A stretch of 64,000 bases of DNA from Schistocephalus solidus (taxonomy: Eukaryota; Platyhelminthes; Cestoda; Diphyllobothriidea; Diphyllobothriidae). The notes under the pieces are model-generated. The model was given only the letters and a program-made list of their open reading frames with translations. It was not told where the DNA came from and searched no databases. Made by a program: the position numbers and the translations under genes. Shown here in pieces: positions 47,853-59,219 of the stretch. The stretch spans positions 134,501 to 198,500 of the forward strand of contig WEDG01000296.1 of the NCBI GenBank assembly GCA_017591395.1, written 5' to 3'. Positions within the stretch are counted from its first letter, which is position 1; the number at the start of each line of letters is the position of its first letter.

Positions 47853-48689
47853 TTTCTTTAGAATTTGCCTGAAAGATCCCAGTATTGCGAACAGTTCCTG
47901 TTCTCATTACCCTTAGATCCCTCATGAGCGGCTGTCTCCTAGCAGAAACTGGACCGTAAAAAAGTATCTTGCAGCATGCTTCAAAGTTAACGTTGCCACT
48001 TGCTGACAGGCATTTTCATCACTACTTAAGTAATATGCATTAAGGACCGGAAAAAATATTCTGTGACATAACAGCTGCAAGATCACGAAATTCGCACAAA
48101 GACTCGTGTACCGTACAGGCCTTCCACACTTCATCCCCAAAAGTTATACGGCACTAGGGGAACGACAGGAATAGAATGCCTGAAGGTACGCGAAAGCCAT
48201 GGTTAAAAAAACAACCACATTCAGACTTCTCACAAAAAAGAAAGTTCTGGTGTAAGATAAGTGATCCCAGTCGTAACTAATCTATTTTTATCTGTGATAA
48301 AATGAGCCATTTACCTAAAACAGCCAAAGATAAACTTTCAGTAGCGATCTTTGCATTCGTAGTAGTAGTAGCTTTGGCTGTGAGTAGTCGCCTGTACCGG
48401 AAATGAATGCATGCAAAAGACGAAGAAATGTATAGTTCTCTGAAAGCGTCTGTTTGAGCTTTCAACCCTTGTGCATGTTTACTTATATTTTTCACTGACT
48501 TCCCCATAGTGCTCGTTTCAGTCAGTCCTGTAGGACTTCTGTCCGATAGAATGAAAGGCGTACACGACTGTATTCAAGGCACTTATTCACAGACCTTTTA
48601 CAGTTCTTGTAATCATGAAAATTCTTCTATGTATGGGTGATCTGAATACCTCTTGACAACAAAAAAAGTATGAAGAAAACATGGAAAAT

Positions 48690-48814
48690 TCGTTGAAGAA
48701 CGCTCACCTATCGCTAGCGGAACTCATTCGTTCCGCCCTACCTTGGTGCTCACTCTCGAGCCCAGCCAGCAGCCACACAGCGGCTAGTAGGAGTAAAGGC
48801 AGATGAAACACGCC
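48690..48814. repeat. SINE-like body fragment
   Basis: Contains AACGCTCACCTATCGCTAGC and CAGCGGCTAGTAGGAG, blocks shared with the repeats at 15.8-16.2 and 20.7-20.8 kb. It abuts the fold-back element. Confidence 0.55.
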
Positions 48815-49398
48815 AACCAGGTCGTATGTGTGGCACGCGTAAACGGATTGCTTAGCTTTGTCCGCCCCACCTCCTTAGGTGACCTCTGGAGGACTTGATA
48901 TGGGTAAGTAAAGTAGGAGTCCATGTGGTAGGTGCTGTGCAAGTTTGCCTGACTATAAAATGATTCACGCGTACGTCACTGTCTTTCGTCCACCATAGTG
49001 TGGGGTCCACGGTAAAGACATCGTCCTTCGCAACGGTCGAGCTGATATTCTATCTTCAAAGGCAAATGAATACTGCCAGCAAAGACAAGGGAAACTGGAA
49101 TGACCCTTTCGGGCTCATTAGTCCTGTCTTTGTCAGCATGTTTCATCTGCCTTTGAAGCTAGATATCAGCTCGACCGTTGCGCAGGACGATGTCTTTACC
49201 GTGGACCCCACACTATGGTGGACGCAAGACAGTGACGTAGGCGTGAATTATTTAATAGTCCGGCAAAGTTGCACAGCACCTACCGCATGGACTCCTCCTT
49301 TACCCACCCACATCTAGCCCTCCAGAGGTTGACTAAGGAGGTGGGGCCGACAAAGCTAAGCAGTCCGTCTACGCGTGCCACACACACACGACCTGGTC
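48815..49398. mobile_element. Fold-back (long inverted repeat) element
   Basis: Two arms of about 285 bp are inverted copies of each other. The outer ends are ACCAGGTCGTATGTGTGG / CCACACACACACGACCTGGT; inner blocks include GTGGGGTCCACGGTAAAGAC and its complement near 49205. The centre is near 49100, and the arms run almost to the centre. No coding content. A fold-back or MITE-like element, or an inverted duplication of a dispersed repeat. Confidence 0.8.
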
Positions 49399-50524
49399 AC
49401 GCGTACAACGGACCAAGTTTTATACGGAAACAGAAAGGGAACAGCAAAAGCGGAGGCATTCATACACGCAGATTATCATCCGGCATGAGAGCCTGGGTCA
49501 TTTGATCAGGGGTATCTGAACCTTCAGTCGCAAGGCCAGACATAGCCAAAGTCACGTGGAAGTAACTTTGGTTTATCGAGCCCACTTGCAGCTCTGAGGA
49601 AAAGCAAATTCTGTTTGACTTTGAGCAGTCAAATCTCAAACCCATGTTAACCATCGTATAGTGATGGAAAACGCAATAAGGACAATCAAGTGGACAATGA
49701 ACTCATATCAGCACTGGCTAAGCGAATGCGTTTCCCATGGTGGGAGGTCTTCCACCGTATGAGCGCAGTCAAGAAGATCACGGAGTCAGAGTTCAGTGGC
49801 AAAGCGTTGAGCTTAAGACCAACGAATCAGACTTTGAAGCCCAGGTCATGAAAACCTGAGATTAAATATGATTGGTGGGTGACTGGCAATAAACCAGCAA
49901 TAACCAGCCGAGACTACCCAGTCTTTTACGCTATTTCCTTCTGTGACAAATAGGCTCTCTTCAGTAATTGACTGGAAACGACGTCTTCATGAATCCTCGA
50001 TCTTATAAAACCTGTGACCTCTGAAGTTCGCAAAAGCTGACACAAGCGCGCCGCACTACGCCTGCACTTTGATATGCGTGGATTTCCTGGGAATGCTTAA
50101 CGTCCTAAAGAAATAGGAATACCCTGTGATCTTTGGGGTGACATTTTATGACCTATTTTAAGAGGAATTCACAGTACTAATTGTGATCTTGACACAAGCT
50201 AGGAATAATTTTCAGCACAATATCAGCAAAAAGAGTCCGGACGTAGGTTCTCTGGGGGGACAAACGAATTCTTTACCTAGTACTCCATAGGATTCGCTTC
50301 AAAGGAGCGTGTTGATATGTTTTGAGCGTATATGTCACACTATTTCGCAAGAAACAAATGCATTAACCGCCTTTGAACGACGCCCTCTGACGTCTTGGGT
50401 GAAAACAACGATCCGAATGTTCGAAATACCCATAGTTTGAGCGCTTCGGGACCCTCCAGCCGATGGTTACTCACTCCATGCTAATTAGCTTATGTTTTTG
50501 ATGTTTGCCTTCTAATTTATTCAG

Positions 50525-50602
50525 GGGACAGGCCTGATGAAAGAGCCGGAGCCGGAATACCTCGTGACAGGCACGGATGCCGAGTTCAACATAGAGATCT
50601 GA
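50525..50602 (+). CDS. Ig-protein exon 11: acidic C-terminus and stop
   Basis: Encodes the last 25 residues, GTGLMKEPEPEYLVTGTDAE then FNIEI, and stop TGA (50600-50602). The acceptor is TAATTTATTCAG (phase 0), matching the donor of exon 10 only when the frame-corrected tail is used. Read from the uncorrected frame of exon 10, this exon would give a Cys/Arg-rich unrelated peptide, which supports the correction. Confidence 0.8.
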   Translation, partial: GTGLMKEPEPEYLVTGTDAEFNIEI

Positions 50603-51226
50603 GCCGAAGACTATCACCTGCCAGCAAGCATCGTTGTCGCTGTTTCTGTCGTTAACACGGGTGCACCCCTTTTTTCTTCATGCCTTCCTTTAAAATCTCC
50701 CGGTTTCGCCTTCCCTTTCACCTGCGCGTTTGTCTGACACTCGCTCACTGAGCGGGCACTTTCGTCTGGCCAATCAGGACTGACTGTGTAGAAGTATAGG
50801 TTCGGTTGCCTCTAATCTTCCTCCTCCCCACCGTTCCTTCTACCCCTTCGCTGGTCTGCTTACGCCAGTCGGGCAGAGCTTCCAGGCGAACATATCTATT
50901 TCTCCTCTGTACTCCCTCTTTCTCCTCCAATCACCCCTAAATCCCGGTCGTGACCTTGATTTCCACTCATTTCAAGGTCGGCGCGCAGGTGGTCCTTTAC
51001 GCGAACTTTCAAGGCCTCTCTTGCGTTCCAAAGAAGCCTTGGCAGCGCTCCGCTGAGAGTCTGAAATGTGGCCTTATCGTCGATAGCATTATTATGATTA
51101 TCCTGTTGCTTACATTAGTCTTTTTCATGCCTTCTTCGCTATCCTTCGCCCTAGAGTTTGGCTTTAACAGATTTGTTGCCATGATTGTGCCTTCTTCAAC
51201 TGTTATTGCGTCGATAAATAAATAAA
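50603..51226 (+). promoter_or_regulatory. 3' UTR with poly(A) signals
   Basis: About 620 nt after the stop codon, with overlapping AATAAA signals at 51217-51222 and 51221-51226. These are the likely 3' end of the Ig-protein transcript. A pyrimidine-rich stretch lies at 50.67-50.73 kb. Confidence 0.65.
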
Positions 51227-51229
51227 ATT

Positions 51230-52360
51230 CAAATATCGATCAGGATCACACAAGGGTGCTTTGGCAACTCGACTCGCAAACCTTGTGCCAGTTAAGATTT
51301 GCGGCAGAACTACATTTTTTTAGGAGGTGGGGGCGTGGAGTTTTGACATTTTAGACAACATCGCATTTCGCAACGTCCAAGTGGATCGACACGGGAAAAG
51401 TAGCAAACGTAAGTTTTTTTCCTTTTATCAACTCTTTCGAATTCAGAAGTAGAGAAAAGCACGTAAAGCATGAATCCGACAAATACCACAGAATAGCCCC
51501 TGCTTTTAAAGTGGATGATCAGCCTGAGTTGCATGTGCTTTTGAACTTTTCTGTGACCCAGGGAAGAGCCTAAAGCAGGGAAGTTTGAGAATGAGATGAA
51601 CTGCCTATGTTTGGATATCGTTCCCGTAGTCGTTTGTGAATGAGCATGTTAGTAGTGTTCTCTTGTGCACACACTCCAGCCAAGGCAGCCAAGGTTACAG
51701 TAGGTTATTTGTTTTTGAATACTCTAAGTTAATAATGAAAAGTTTTAATGTTTTTTATCAAACTTGGTGCCTCCTAATGGGATGGGGTCTACTCAGTCAC
51801 AGTAGTGCATTTCATGGGGTATAAATACGTGGGTGATGAACCAATCAATGTCTAAGTCTTTCAAAAAGTGGTAAATTTACAGGTTCTGAGCCAGAATGAT
51901 TCTCAAGAACATCTCCTATGAAGTCTATGTGACCTAACGGTCTAACCTACAATAGATATTTAGAGCCCACGGTGTTAATTTACATAGGTAAGAGGTCACC
52001 GTCCTTGAGAAGGGAATTGTTTATTATGCACGTTTTTTGAGACAGGGTTCCCAGTTTGGCTATGCACAAAAAACCTACTTATTTCACGATCTATGGTTTA
52101 CCGAAGCTTGAGTCAAAGCAGTCTACTGTGTCTCATCACCTCGTCGTGATTGACTGAATTCAATTCCATTTGTTCTTGGAAATGTTATTTGTGGAATCCA
52201 GATGGATAGGCCTATTGATATAGGTATCATTTGCGTGTCATACCCACATTAATTCACCATCTTTCCTTATTTGATAGGTGCAAACAGTACACGTTTTAGC
52301 TGATGACGATATTTTTTCAGTCTCCAGTGAGTGCACGGCCATCTAGGATGGATGGTTTTG
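51230..52360. other. Intergenic sequence, nothing recognised
   Basis: AT-rich sequence after the Ig gene. Short open frames only, with no known motif. Confidence 0.5.
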
Positions 52361-52362
52361 CC

Positions 52363-52505
52363 TCCTCCTCCTCCTTCTCGTCATCATCATCATCATCCAG
52401 CCATATCTACCTCCTAGTTTTAATGGCTTTTAGCAGCTGTTTAACGGTTCATCCTCTTTCTCCTCCTCCTCCTCCTCCTCCTCCTCCTCCTCCTCCTCCT
52501 CCTTC

Positions 52506-52563
<58 letters not shown>

Positions 52564-52567
52564 AATT

Positions 52568-52637
<70 letters not shown>

Positions 52638-52677
52638 CCACCAGCCACCATCATCATCATCACCATCATCATCATCC

Positions 52678-52737
<60 letters not shown>

Positions 52738-52850
52738 GCATCATTATTATAATAATAATTATTATTATCATCATCATCGAGCCACATCCACCTCCTGGTT
52801 TTAATAGCTTTTAGCCGGCTGTTTAACGGTTCATTCTCCTCCTCCTCCTT
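52363..52850 (+). repeat. (TCC)n/(TCA)n microsatellite between a 58-bp direct repeat
   Basis: TCC runs (52363-52375, 52451-52502) and a roughly 230-bp TCA/CAT run (52507-52740), with short TAA interruptions. A block containing CCTCCTAGTTTTAATGGC...GCTGTTTAACGGTTCAT at 52411-52451 recurs as CCTCCTGGTTTTAATAGC...GCTGTTTAACGGTTCAT at 52790-52833. The microsatellite has therefore grown inside a duplicated piece. Poly-His, poly-Asp and poly-Met frames here are artefacts. Confidence 0.9.
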
Positions 52851-52854
52851 CTCC

Positions 52855-53810
52855 TCACCGCGAGCTAATATTCGTGTAAACGGTTCAATCTCCGCACGGT
52901 GGTCTCGCCTCTTAACTGCCAGCTGATGTTCCAGTATTAAAGTAGAGGCCGATTTCCCAGTTTGGGCATATGCGATATGATTTTTTAACAATTCCTTTTC
53001 CATGCGTGTAAATAACGATGCCCTCGGGGTGGAAAGGCTGTTTGCATAATATAGTCGTGGGCAGGTGTGCAAGTTGTATCTGATTTTTTTCAATTCTGCT
53101 TTCGATAAACTCAGACACAGTTTTTACATGCGGGAGAGTTTGCCAGGTGACCGTTTTTTGGCATCTGAGTGGCCGTGATGTTGGAAGCCCCTTTTTCTGT
53201 GAAATCTTGATACCTAATGCATTGACGAACATAAAGAACCTGGGGTACCTATTTTAGGAAAATAATTCATAAAAACGTATCTCCATTTTGCTCAGTAACT
53301 TTTCTCAGTTGAATTGTGAGTCTTGAGTCAAGTTAGCATGGTTGAACTCATAATGTAAGACGATATCTGAGTACTTACCTCTGCAATAGCTGTATGAAGT
53401 AAGCTGTTAGACTATAAACGTACAATGTCTCATAGGAATGGCAGTCTTATATCAACCTCCGTTCAAAATTTAAGGCAATTCCCAAAAATCTGGCGTTAAG
53501 ACTAGTAGGGATAGTCTCTTACAGACTTTTGTGAGGCAATAATTTGGAGTTGGCTAAGAGAAAAGCCATACCTTATACTTTCGGCAGCATGGCCTCCGCG
53601 AGGAAACCATATATAGGTAAACCCATAAGAATGTCTTTAAGTTTCCGCTAGCACTATTTGGCGATGAAAAGTTAATGTGTAGACGTAAATCTCTGAGTTG
53701 GAGTAAGGTTATTCGCAAGCACACCAGACGTGTTGGCTTGAAGGAGTTCCTCGGTGCAGTCTTTTGATAAATCCAGATGTATATAAAGGACGAACTCACA
53801 TCAAATGCTC
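52855..53810 (-). mobile_element. Penelope-like element relic (RT and GIY-YIG parts)
   Basis: The minus strand shows, in order: FDVSSSF (RT motif A, about 53.80 kb); MGLPIYGFLAEAML (the MGSPxSGFLAE motif, about 53.6 kb); LPHVKTVSEFIESRIEK with LAHLPTTIL (the RT-to-endonuclease connector, about 53.13-53.18 kb); and YAQTGKSASTLILEHQLAVKRRDH (GIY-YIG-type YxGxTGRxLxxRxxEHxxAVRR, about 52.93-53.0 kb). Frames are broken and the catalytic YxDD region was not found, so it is dead. Penelope-like elements encode RT plus GIY-YIG, and some carry hammerhead ribozymes in their terminal repeats. Confidence 0.8.
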
Positions 53811-54870
53811 GGCACGTCTTTTTTCCAGCGTGGGCAATTATCTTGACGGCTGCGAAATTGAACTTATGACTCGTTTCCTAGGTTTGGGCAGCAACTGGTG
53901 ATAATTCGTCGCCCCGTAGCACCGTCAACTTATATTCATGTATGCGCGATCCGACCATGAGTTCAGTCTGACCTCCGTAATTAAAAGGACATGGACTGCG
54001 ATACGCTATCCCAGATTGCTTTTTGGGGTTTATTCGGTCTTTGATTTTCATCACCCTGCTTTGGACCGATGTGCAATGCCAACAAATAGTCCGGCAACAA
54101 TGCGCTCAGTCACTTCTGAGACATCGTATGGCTACGTTTACGAATGGGTCATCTGAGGCCGAATGCGTAGGCATCGGTTTATAAACGCTTTCGGATAGCC
54201 ATTCCGCTCAAAATTGAGCACGGGAAAGGCTCTATTTACCTCATTAATCGCAACCCCGACTGCTTTTACTTTGTATAGGGTCTATTTTAATCGTCACTGA
54301 AGGCCTCAGAGTTCTTTGTAATTGGTGAGGTTTGATAAAATGGCCAATTTTAAATCCTATAAATCTGTGCACCGACTAGGAAGACTATCGGTCACAGTGG
54401 AATACCAGTTTTATTAACTTTACAAGTCCTTTTATCTTGATAAATTGTTGGTTTATCCTGTTTTAAGGAGATGTTAAGCACTCCTGTGATTAATTCCCCC
54501 CTTCCATAAGACATTCGGTAGTCCGTGAGTTTAATCACTTTTTAAATCGGACATCATCTACTCCATGTAGTCTGTCCTGTTCAAAATGATGGGGCATCTC
54601 CAGTGTCGGCACCGAAGAACAATGATGTTTTCGTCCGCGGTGGATAACAGATAGCGAAGACGCGTATTAGCACGTTTCTTAAGCTGGGTGAAATATTTAC
54701 CTGTTTTTTAACATCATCCATTTGGCTGAGGAGTAAGCGGAGAAAGCAATCGCCAAAAGTAACCTTAAAAGCGCCATTTCAAAAGAATGGCGCTTGACCT
54801 TTCGGATTCTCACTCGCCGTTTCGTTTCCAATGAATTTACACCCTTTATAATTACCACTTCTTGGTATGC

Positions 54871-55128
54871 CTGCCGTATATATATATATATATATATATA
54901 ATAGTGTGTGGCTCCCCAATCTGCTTAAGGAACATGTATGTTCCGTTGTGCCCTGGAGCTCAGACTAGAGCCCTCGCAGGCAGTCGCGTAGCGACATTTA
55001 GCATATGTTGTTAAGGTGGAACCAACAAAGACAAGGGAGACCGAAATGGCCATTTCTGGCTTATAAGCCATCATCAGCCAGTCATACCCAATCCCAAGTG
55101 TGGACCACCTGGGATATATATGCGGCTG
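54871..55128 (-). mobile_element. Single-unit copy of the 305-bp repeat with inverted (TA)n ends
   Basis: Flanked by CTGCCG(TA)n at 54871-54901 and ATATATATGCGGCTG at 55114-55128, again inverted to each other. The inside is one minus-strand monomer without its tRNA-like head, retaining the CGACTGCCTGCGAGGG and AGGGCACAACGGAACAT blocks of the array units. It lies about 1.1-1.3 kb upstream of, and in the same orientation as, the Penelope-like RT relic. Confidence 0.75.
55039..55083 (-). ncRNA. Hammerhead-like element with complete stem II
   Basis: Minus strand: GACTGG-CTGATGA-TGGCTTATAAGCCA-GAAA-TGGCCATT-TCGGTC. Here the position next to the core is a T-A pair, so stem II is a perfect five-pair stem (or longer palindrome). 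Stem I pairs over six positions with two wobbles. Stem III is the loopless TGGCCA palindrome. Structurally the best copy in the window. Confidence 0.6.
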
Positions 55129-55924
55129 AAGTAGCTTTTGCCAGAAACGAGCAGGTGTTGCCTTTGAGTATATGGTAATGCAGCACATTTCTGGAGTCCC
55201 CCTGACATGACCTGTACAAAAGTCCCCATAAAGAAGAGCACATAAGTCAGGTTACGGGAAAGTGCAGGCAAGTCCGATGGCTCGATGGAAGGAGGCCCAT
55301 AGAGAGAGGTTTTGAAGAGTCGCTCAATTCCCCGGAAAATATACATTTTATTCAGCTGCTGTTTGCAATTATTAATCTAACACACCATCAGAGACACTAT
55401 CGGTGACAGAGATAACAACTGTCGTAGAAACTTGGAGATATCTCTTGACGCGAATGGCCGAACCTACAACAGCAGTAGTGAGCAGGATAGACGCTATCTC
55501 TCTGGTCGCGGTTCATTCGTCAGGATCTGCCCACACCTTTAATTTTTTCGATACATAACCTTTCTAAAGTCGTTACCACCTTTTCAGCCATGAACTGCCT
55601 GAAGCATAGTTCTCCGACCCACAGTCAGTTAACACGCGCAATAACCTTGCGCCTCCATATTGTGTGCTGCGTTTTGGACTGGTCGAAGTACTTAGCCAGG
55701 CGCGAGAGGGCTGTCTACAGTTCCAGCGGAAGCGAGCCTGGCTGCCGAGTAAGCGTCAGGTCAAGAATCAACGATGGTGACGGAAATCCCGGCAATTAAC
55801 TGTACGGGTATGAAGTAACATGAAAGCGTCGCATTAATTTCGACTCCGATCAATGAACGTGGGCTGCTAGTTATTGAAGGCATGTGGTTGCCTGAAAACT
55901 GCACTCTTTATGCCTCATAACCCT

Positions 55925-55980
55925 TGCCCTGCGACTGTCTCTGATGATGGTTTTCGAGAGTGAATCCGAAAGGTCAGGCC
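55925..55980 (+). repeat. Short dispersed block, inverted relative to 62.71 kb
   Basis: GACTGTCTCTGATGATGG...GAATCCGAAAGGTCAGG is the inverse of a block at 62715-62765 and partly of one at 54790-54815. The parent element is unknown. Confidence 0.5.
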
Positions 55981-56013
55981 AATAAACCTGATATTCCAGT
56001 GATATCATCTGCC

Positions 56014-56023
56014 TCTTCTTCTT

Positions 56024-56053
<30 letters not shown>
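56014..56053 (+). repeat. (TTC)n microsatellite
   Basis: Perfect TTC/CTT run of about 40 bp. Confidence 0.95.
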
Positions 56054-56054
<1 letters not shown>

Positions 56055-56824
56055 TTCTCCTTCTGAACTGATTCTGAGAGCCCACATCTCCGTTTTTATC
56101 GAAAAACAGAGACATTCGTTCTCGTATATCCCTACTAGAGCTGATTTACCTGTTCATTCCCGAGTCGTTTATCAAATAAAGCCAATACTTGAAAACGGTG
56201 GGATGCTGAGACAACCAAGCATCCACAAGATATTTCCTTTACCATTAAAACTGACCTTTGCAAATTTATCTGGTGATGGTGAATTCGGTAGTGCAGAAGG
56301 TTAATGTTAAGTGCTCACCCAAGAACCTGCTCTGCTTGTGGACAGCCTGCTTACCTTTATCCAGGCTGAATTGACCGACTGAGCAAGCCTGACCCCGTAT
56401 AGACTACGGAAAAACGACAAATGAGTCCGGAGTATCATCTTGCAGCTTTCAAAAGGCATTTATCGACTGCCTGTCAATAAGCTCACGAGCTGGCATTCCT
56501 GACAGCAATGGCTTATGGCATCTCTCTACCCCACACGCAATGGCATGTTCAGTTTCAGTCACGAAACCTTACAAACCAACAGAAAACCTTTAATTCAAGA
56601 AATTCAGAAATTTATAAAATTATGGTATTTATCGGAGGTTCCTGGTTGTACTAATCTACCAGGCATCCACAAACAGTTTCAAATAATGGTTTATAGTAAT
56701 AGAATAGAATAAGGGACAAATTATTGGAGTAGTTGGACCGTCTGGGAAGTGACAGTGTCACGCAGGCCTTCTTCGGGTGTAGGATCTTGTGATATCGTAA
56801 TCCTGGTTACAAGGAGCTCAAAGA

Positions 56825-57010
56825 ATATACGATAGTTCGACTGTCATTTCCAACAACGGCCACCCTGTGTCCCACAGCACAGTGGGTACAGGGCTGGCGC
56901 CTTACGTGTAAGTTATTTTGCAGTGTTATTAGACTTTCACTGCATCTTCTGCACTCTGCCCTCCCTCACACCCCTGAGCCCGGAGTTAAGAGAGAGTCAA
57001 GAAGAGCGAT
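56825..57010 (-). repeat. Dispersed repeat family B, degenerate minus copy
   Basis: Starts at CGATAGTTCGACTGTCATTTC and contains the GAGCCCGG block and AGAGAGTCAAGAAGA as in the 58.4-kb copy. Confidence 0.5.
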
Positions 57011-58104
57011 GGTAGGATCGAACACAGGTGACTAGCGTGGCGTGAGTCTGAGTCCAAATGTGAAATCACAACCCTCATTTCTAGGGTTGGGCATTCGAAG
57101 TGACGCCTTTGGTACCATCAGCTGGCCCCCGTACTAGTCCACCGCATTGATCGCGTAATGCTTCGTAGAGGGGGGGGGGAGCGCGGAAGACAGAGAATAT
57201 TAAGGTTGACAGATTGCGACAGCAGCCAATGGAAACAACGCAAAACGCGCCACAAAACGACAACAGCAATTTCTCAGTGTCGATAGCAATAACCCCGAAA
57301 GCCTGTTCTTCAAAAAGAACACTAATAACGCATTATTCGTTCTACTTACGAAACCGTTGACATCTTTTGCTTAAAAAATACTGCCCGCCAATTCGAATAA
57401 TCTCATTAAAAATAACGTCGCTTGAAGAGGACAGCTTGGGTTCTAGGAGATATTGCGAAAGTTCGTAGACAATTCGACCGTCACACCATGTGCCTCACGC
57501 ACTTGACCCATCAGGCTCTGGTGGCAAAACACTGTTAAGATGGCTGGGACTGGATGCGAGCACAGTGGACGACAAAGTAAAACAGTTTATTCTACGCGTA
57601 CCACACACGAAATAGTTCTCATCGCATATGTATAATCAGCTTTTCAACAAAACAGGATGACTCAGATCTTATGTGCCCGAGAGTGCCATAAAGGGCACGT
57701 TAAGAATGAACCGATACAGGTGGCCTCGCAGTATAGAGAGAAATACACTTTATTTTGAAAGTATGATTCCAAAATTTTCCGAAAAAAACCCTCCATTCAC
57801 CGTGAATAAGATTGGGCACACAAACCACATAACAGCGAAAGATCACAAACGAATGGCCGAAGACTGCAACAATCAACATAATGGAGGTTAATCCTTGAAT
57901 AAATCGCAAAATGCCAGTCAACTTGGACTCCCTTCAAAACAGTGCCAACGTCGTGTGCTGATGGCCCCTTTATGGTAGTTCGAATAAACAAAAAGGGTTA
58001 AAAATCAGTATATAATGGGCAAAGTAGGCCAACTGATTGACATATAAGAAAATTTACATGTAAATGGAGAACAGGAAAAATGGCGGCTCAATTTCAAAAG
58101 TTCG

Positions 58105-58345
58105 AGTAAGGTAGCCGGCACACGACAGTTCACCCGTCGAATCCGATGCGGTCCACCGTGTGTCCTACAGCAAGATGGCGTAGGGATAGTGACTAGCGCG
58201 TGAATTAGATTACATTGAGAGTAGACTTGCGTTGCCTCTACCGCACGCGCTCCCCCTCCCCCACCTGTCCCCGGTATCATGACCAAGTCAACAAGAGGGG
58301 TGCGAGAGAGGGTGCATGTGGCTGACGCGGTCGGAGCCACCCATA
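58105..58345 (-). repeat. Dispersed repeat family B, minus copy
   Basis: Minus-strand copy with the Gly-rich frame (MIPGTGGGGGARAVEATQVY) still open. It lies next to a better copy at 58.36 kb. Confidence 0.65.
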
Positions 58346-58354
58346 ACTAGTACA

Positions 58355-58790
58355 CCATAGTTCGACCATCGATTTCGACGATGTCCACCCTATGCTTCAT
58401 GGAAGGGGGGTGCAGGGACGGTGACTTGCACGTGATTTAGTTTAAAGTGATAGAAGACTTGCGCTGCATCTACCGCACTCTCTCTTCCTCCGCCACCTGA
58501 GCCCGGTGTCATGGCAGAGTCAAGAAGACCGGAGATGGGAGAGGCGCAGGTGGCTGGCGCGGCCGGAGCCGCCCCTGTGCATACCATCACACCTGGTCTT
58601 GATCCCACGGAGTGGGAGTGCCATAAAGGCCATATTAAGAAGGAGCCATTGCAGCCTGACTCTCAATCCGCCAGTCAGCCTCTAAACATAAAACACACAG
58701 TGGGCTGACAACGCAGTTCGAGTGTTCCCGTCATTTGGAAACCTTCCAAGCCACGGCATTTAGGGCACCGTGATTAACTAACGCGCGTCA
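58355..58790 (-). repeat. Dispersed repeat family B, long minus copy
   Basis: Near full-length minus copy of the 13.66-kb and 21.46-kb repeats, ending with the AAGCCACGGCATTTAGGGCA block near 58750. The open frame SGLLDSAMTPGSGGGGRESA continues to FKLNHVQVTVPAPPFHEA. Confidence 0.7.
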
Positions 58791-59004
58791 GCTTGTTTTA
58801 GTGAGAAAAATGCGCTGAACCATTGACCTCACGCCATATTCCCATTCGACAGGCGCCAGCAACCGTCCGATCTGGTCACTGGACGGATATGGGGTGCATC
58901 TGCAGATGACCTTGTCTGCGCATCCAAAGTACATACTTGGCTCCTTAAACACAAGCATCCGGATTAAACACAATAGGGGGACTAGATGGCTCACATCTTA
59001 CAGG

Positions 59005-59180
59005 TGTGCTAGTGCCAGGGGTCACGTTAAGAAGGAGCCATTGTAGCCTGGCTCTCAGACCCCAATTTGGTCACTCCGCACAAACACACATTGGACTGAC
59101 CACGAGGTCTGAGGGTTCCCGACGGTTGGCAACCTTCCAAGCACGGTTTTTAGTGCACCATGATAGTCTCGGACTCAGAT
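59005..59180 (-). repeat. Dispersed repeat family B, 5' part only
   Basis: Carries GTTAAGAAGGAGCCATTGTA, the CAACCTTCCAAGC block and GTGCACCATGATAGTC, matching the 5' part of family B in minus orientation. It directly precedes the zinc-finger relic. Confidence 0.55.
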
Positions 59181-59219
59181 CACGCTTGCAGCAGAACAGC
59201 CACACGGCGAAGGATTTGA

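Larger units (their letters stand above)
43971..50524 (+). other. Intron 10 (6.5 kb)
   Basis: Phase-0 intron (GTACGC donor, TTATTCAG acceptor). It holds a SINE fragment, a LINE relic, a tRNA-like sequence, a telomere-like tract and a fold-back element. 46.0-46.7, 46.9-47.7, 47.9-48.7 and 49.4-50.5 kb show no gene. Confidence 0.7.
6706..51226 (+). other. Kettin/titin-like muscle Ig-protein gene (transcription unit)
   Basis: Eleven exons with consistent splice phases encode about 968 residues: a Gln/Tyr/Pro-rich head (1-360), Ig1 (about 378-468), Ig2 (about 515-606), a linker, Ig3 (about 655-755), a basic/helical segment (about 760-830), a Pro/Gln-rich tail and an acidic C-terminus. Ig1 and Ig2 carry kettin/sallimus hallmarks: VxWxKDG in strand C, DRG(Y/F)A in strand D/E, DSGxYCC in strand F. 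The Ig2-Ig3 linker starts with Cys and has the ILxDSxLxEDSIxYL pattern of kettin-type linkers. Members of this family bind actin and alpha-actinin near Z-discs or dense bodies, so a role in worm body-wall muscle is inferred. Introns range from 114 nt to 12.6 kb and hold nearly all the mobile elements in the window. A non-coding 5' exon upstream of 6706 is likely but not identified. Confidence 0.85.

Noticed and set aside
52303..53093. Long poly-His, poly-Asp, poly-Met and poly-Ser open frames
   Set aside because: They are readings of the (TCC)n/(TCA)n microsatellite in different frames; no non-repeat protein content.
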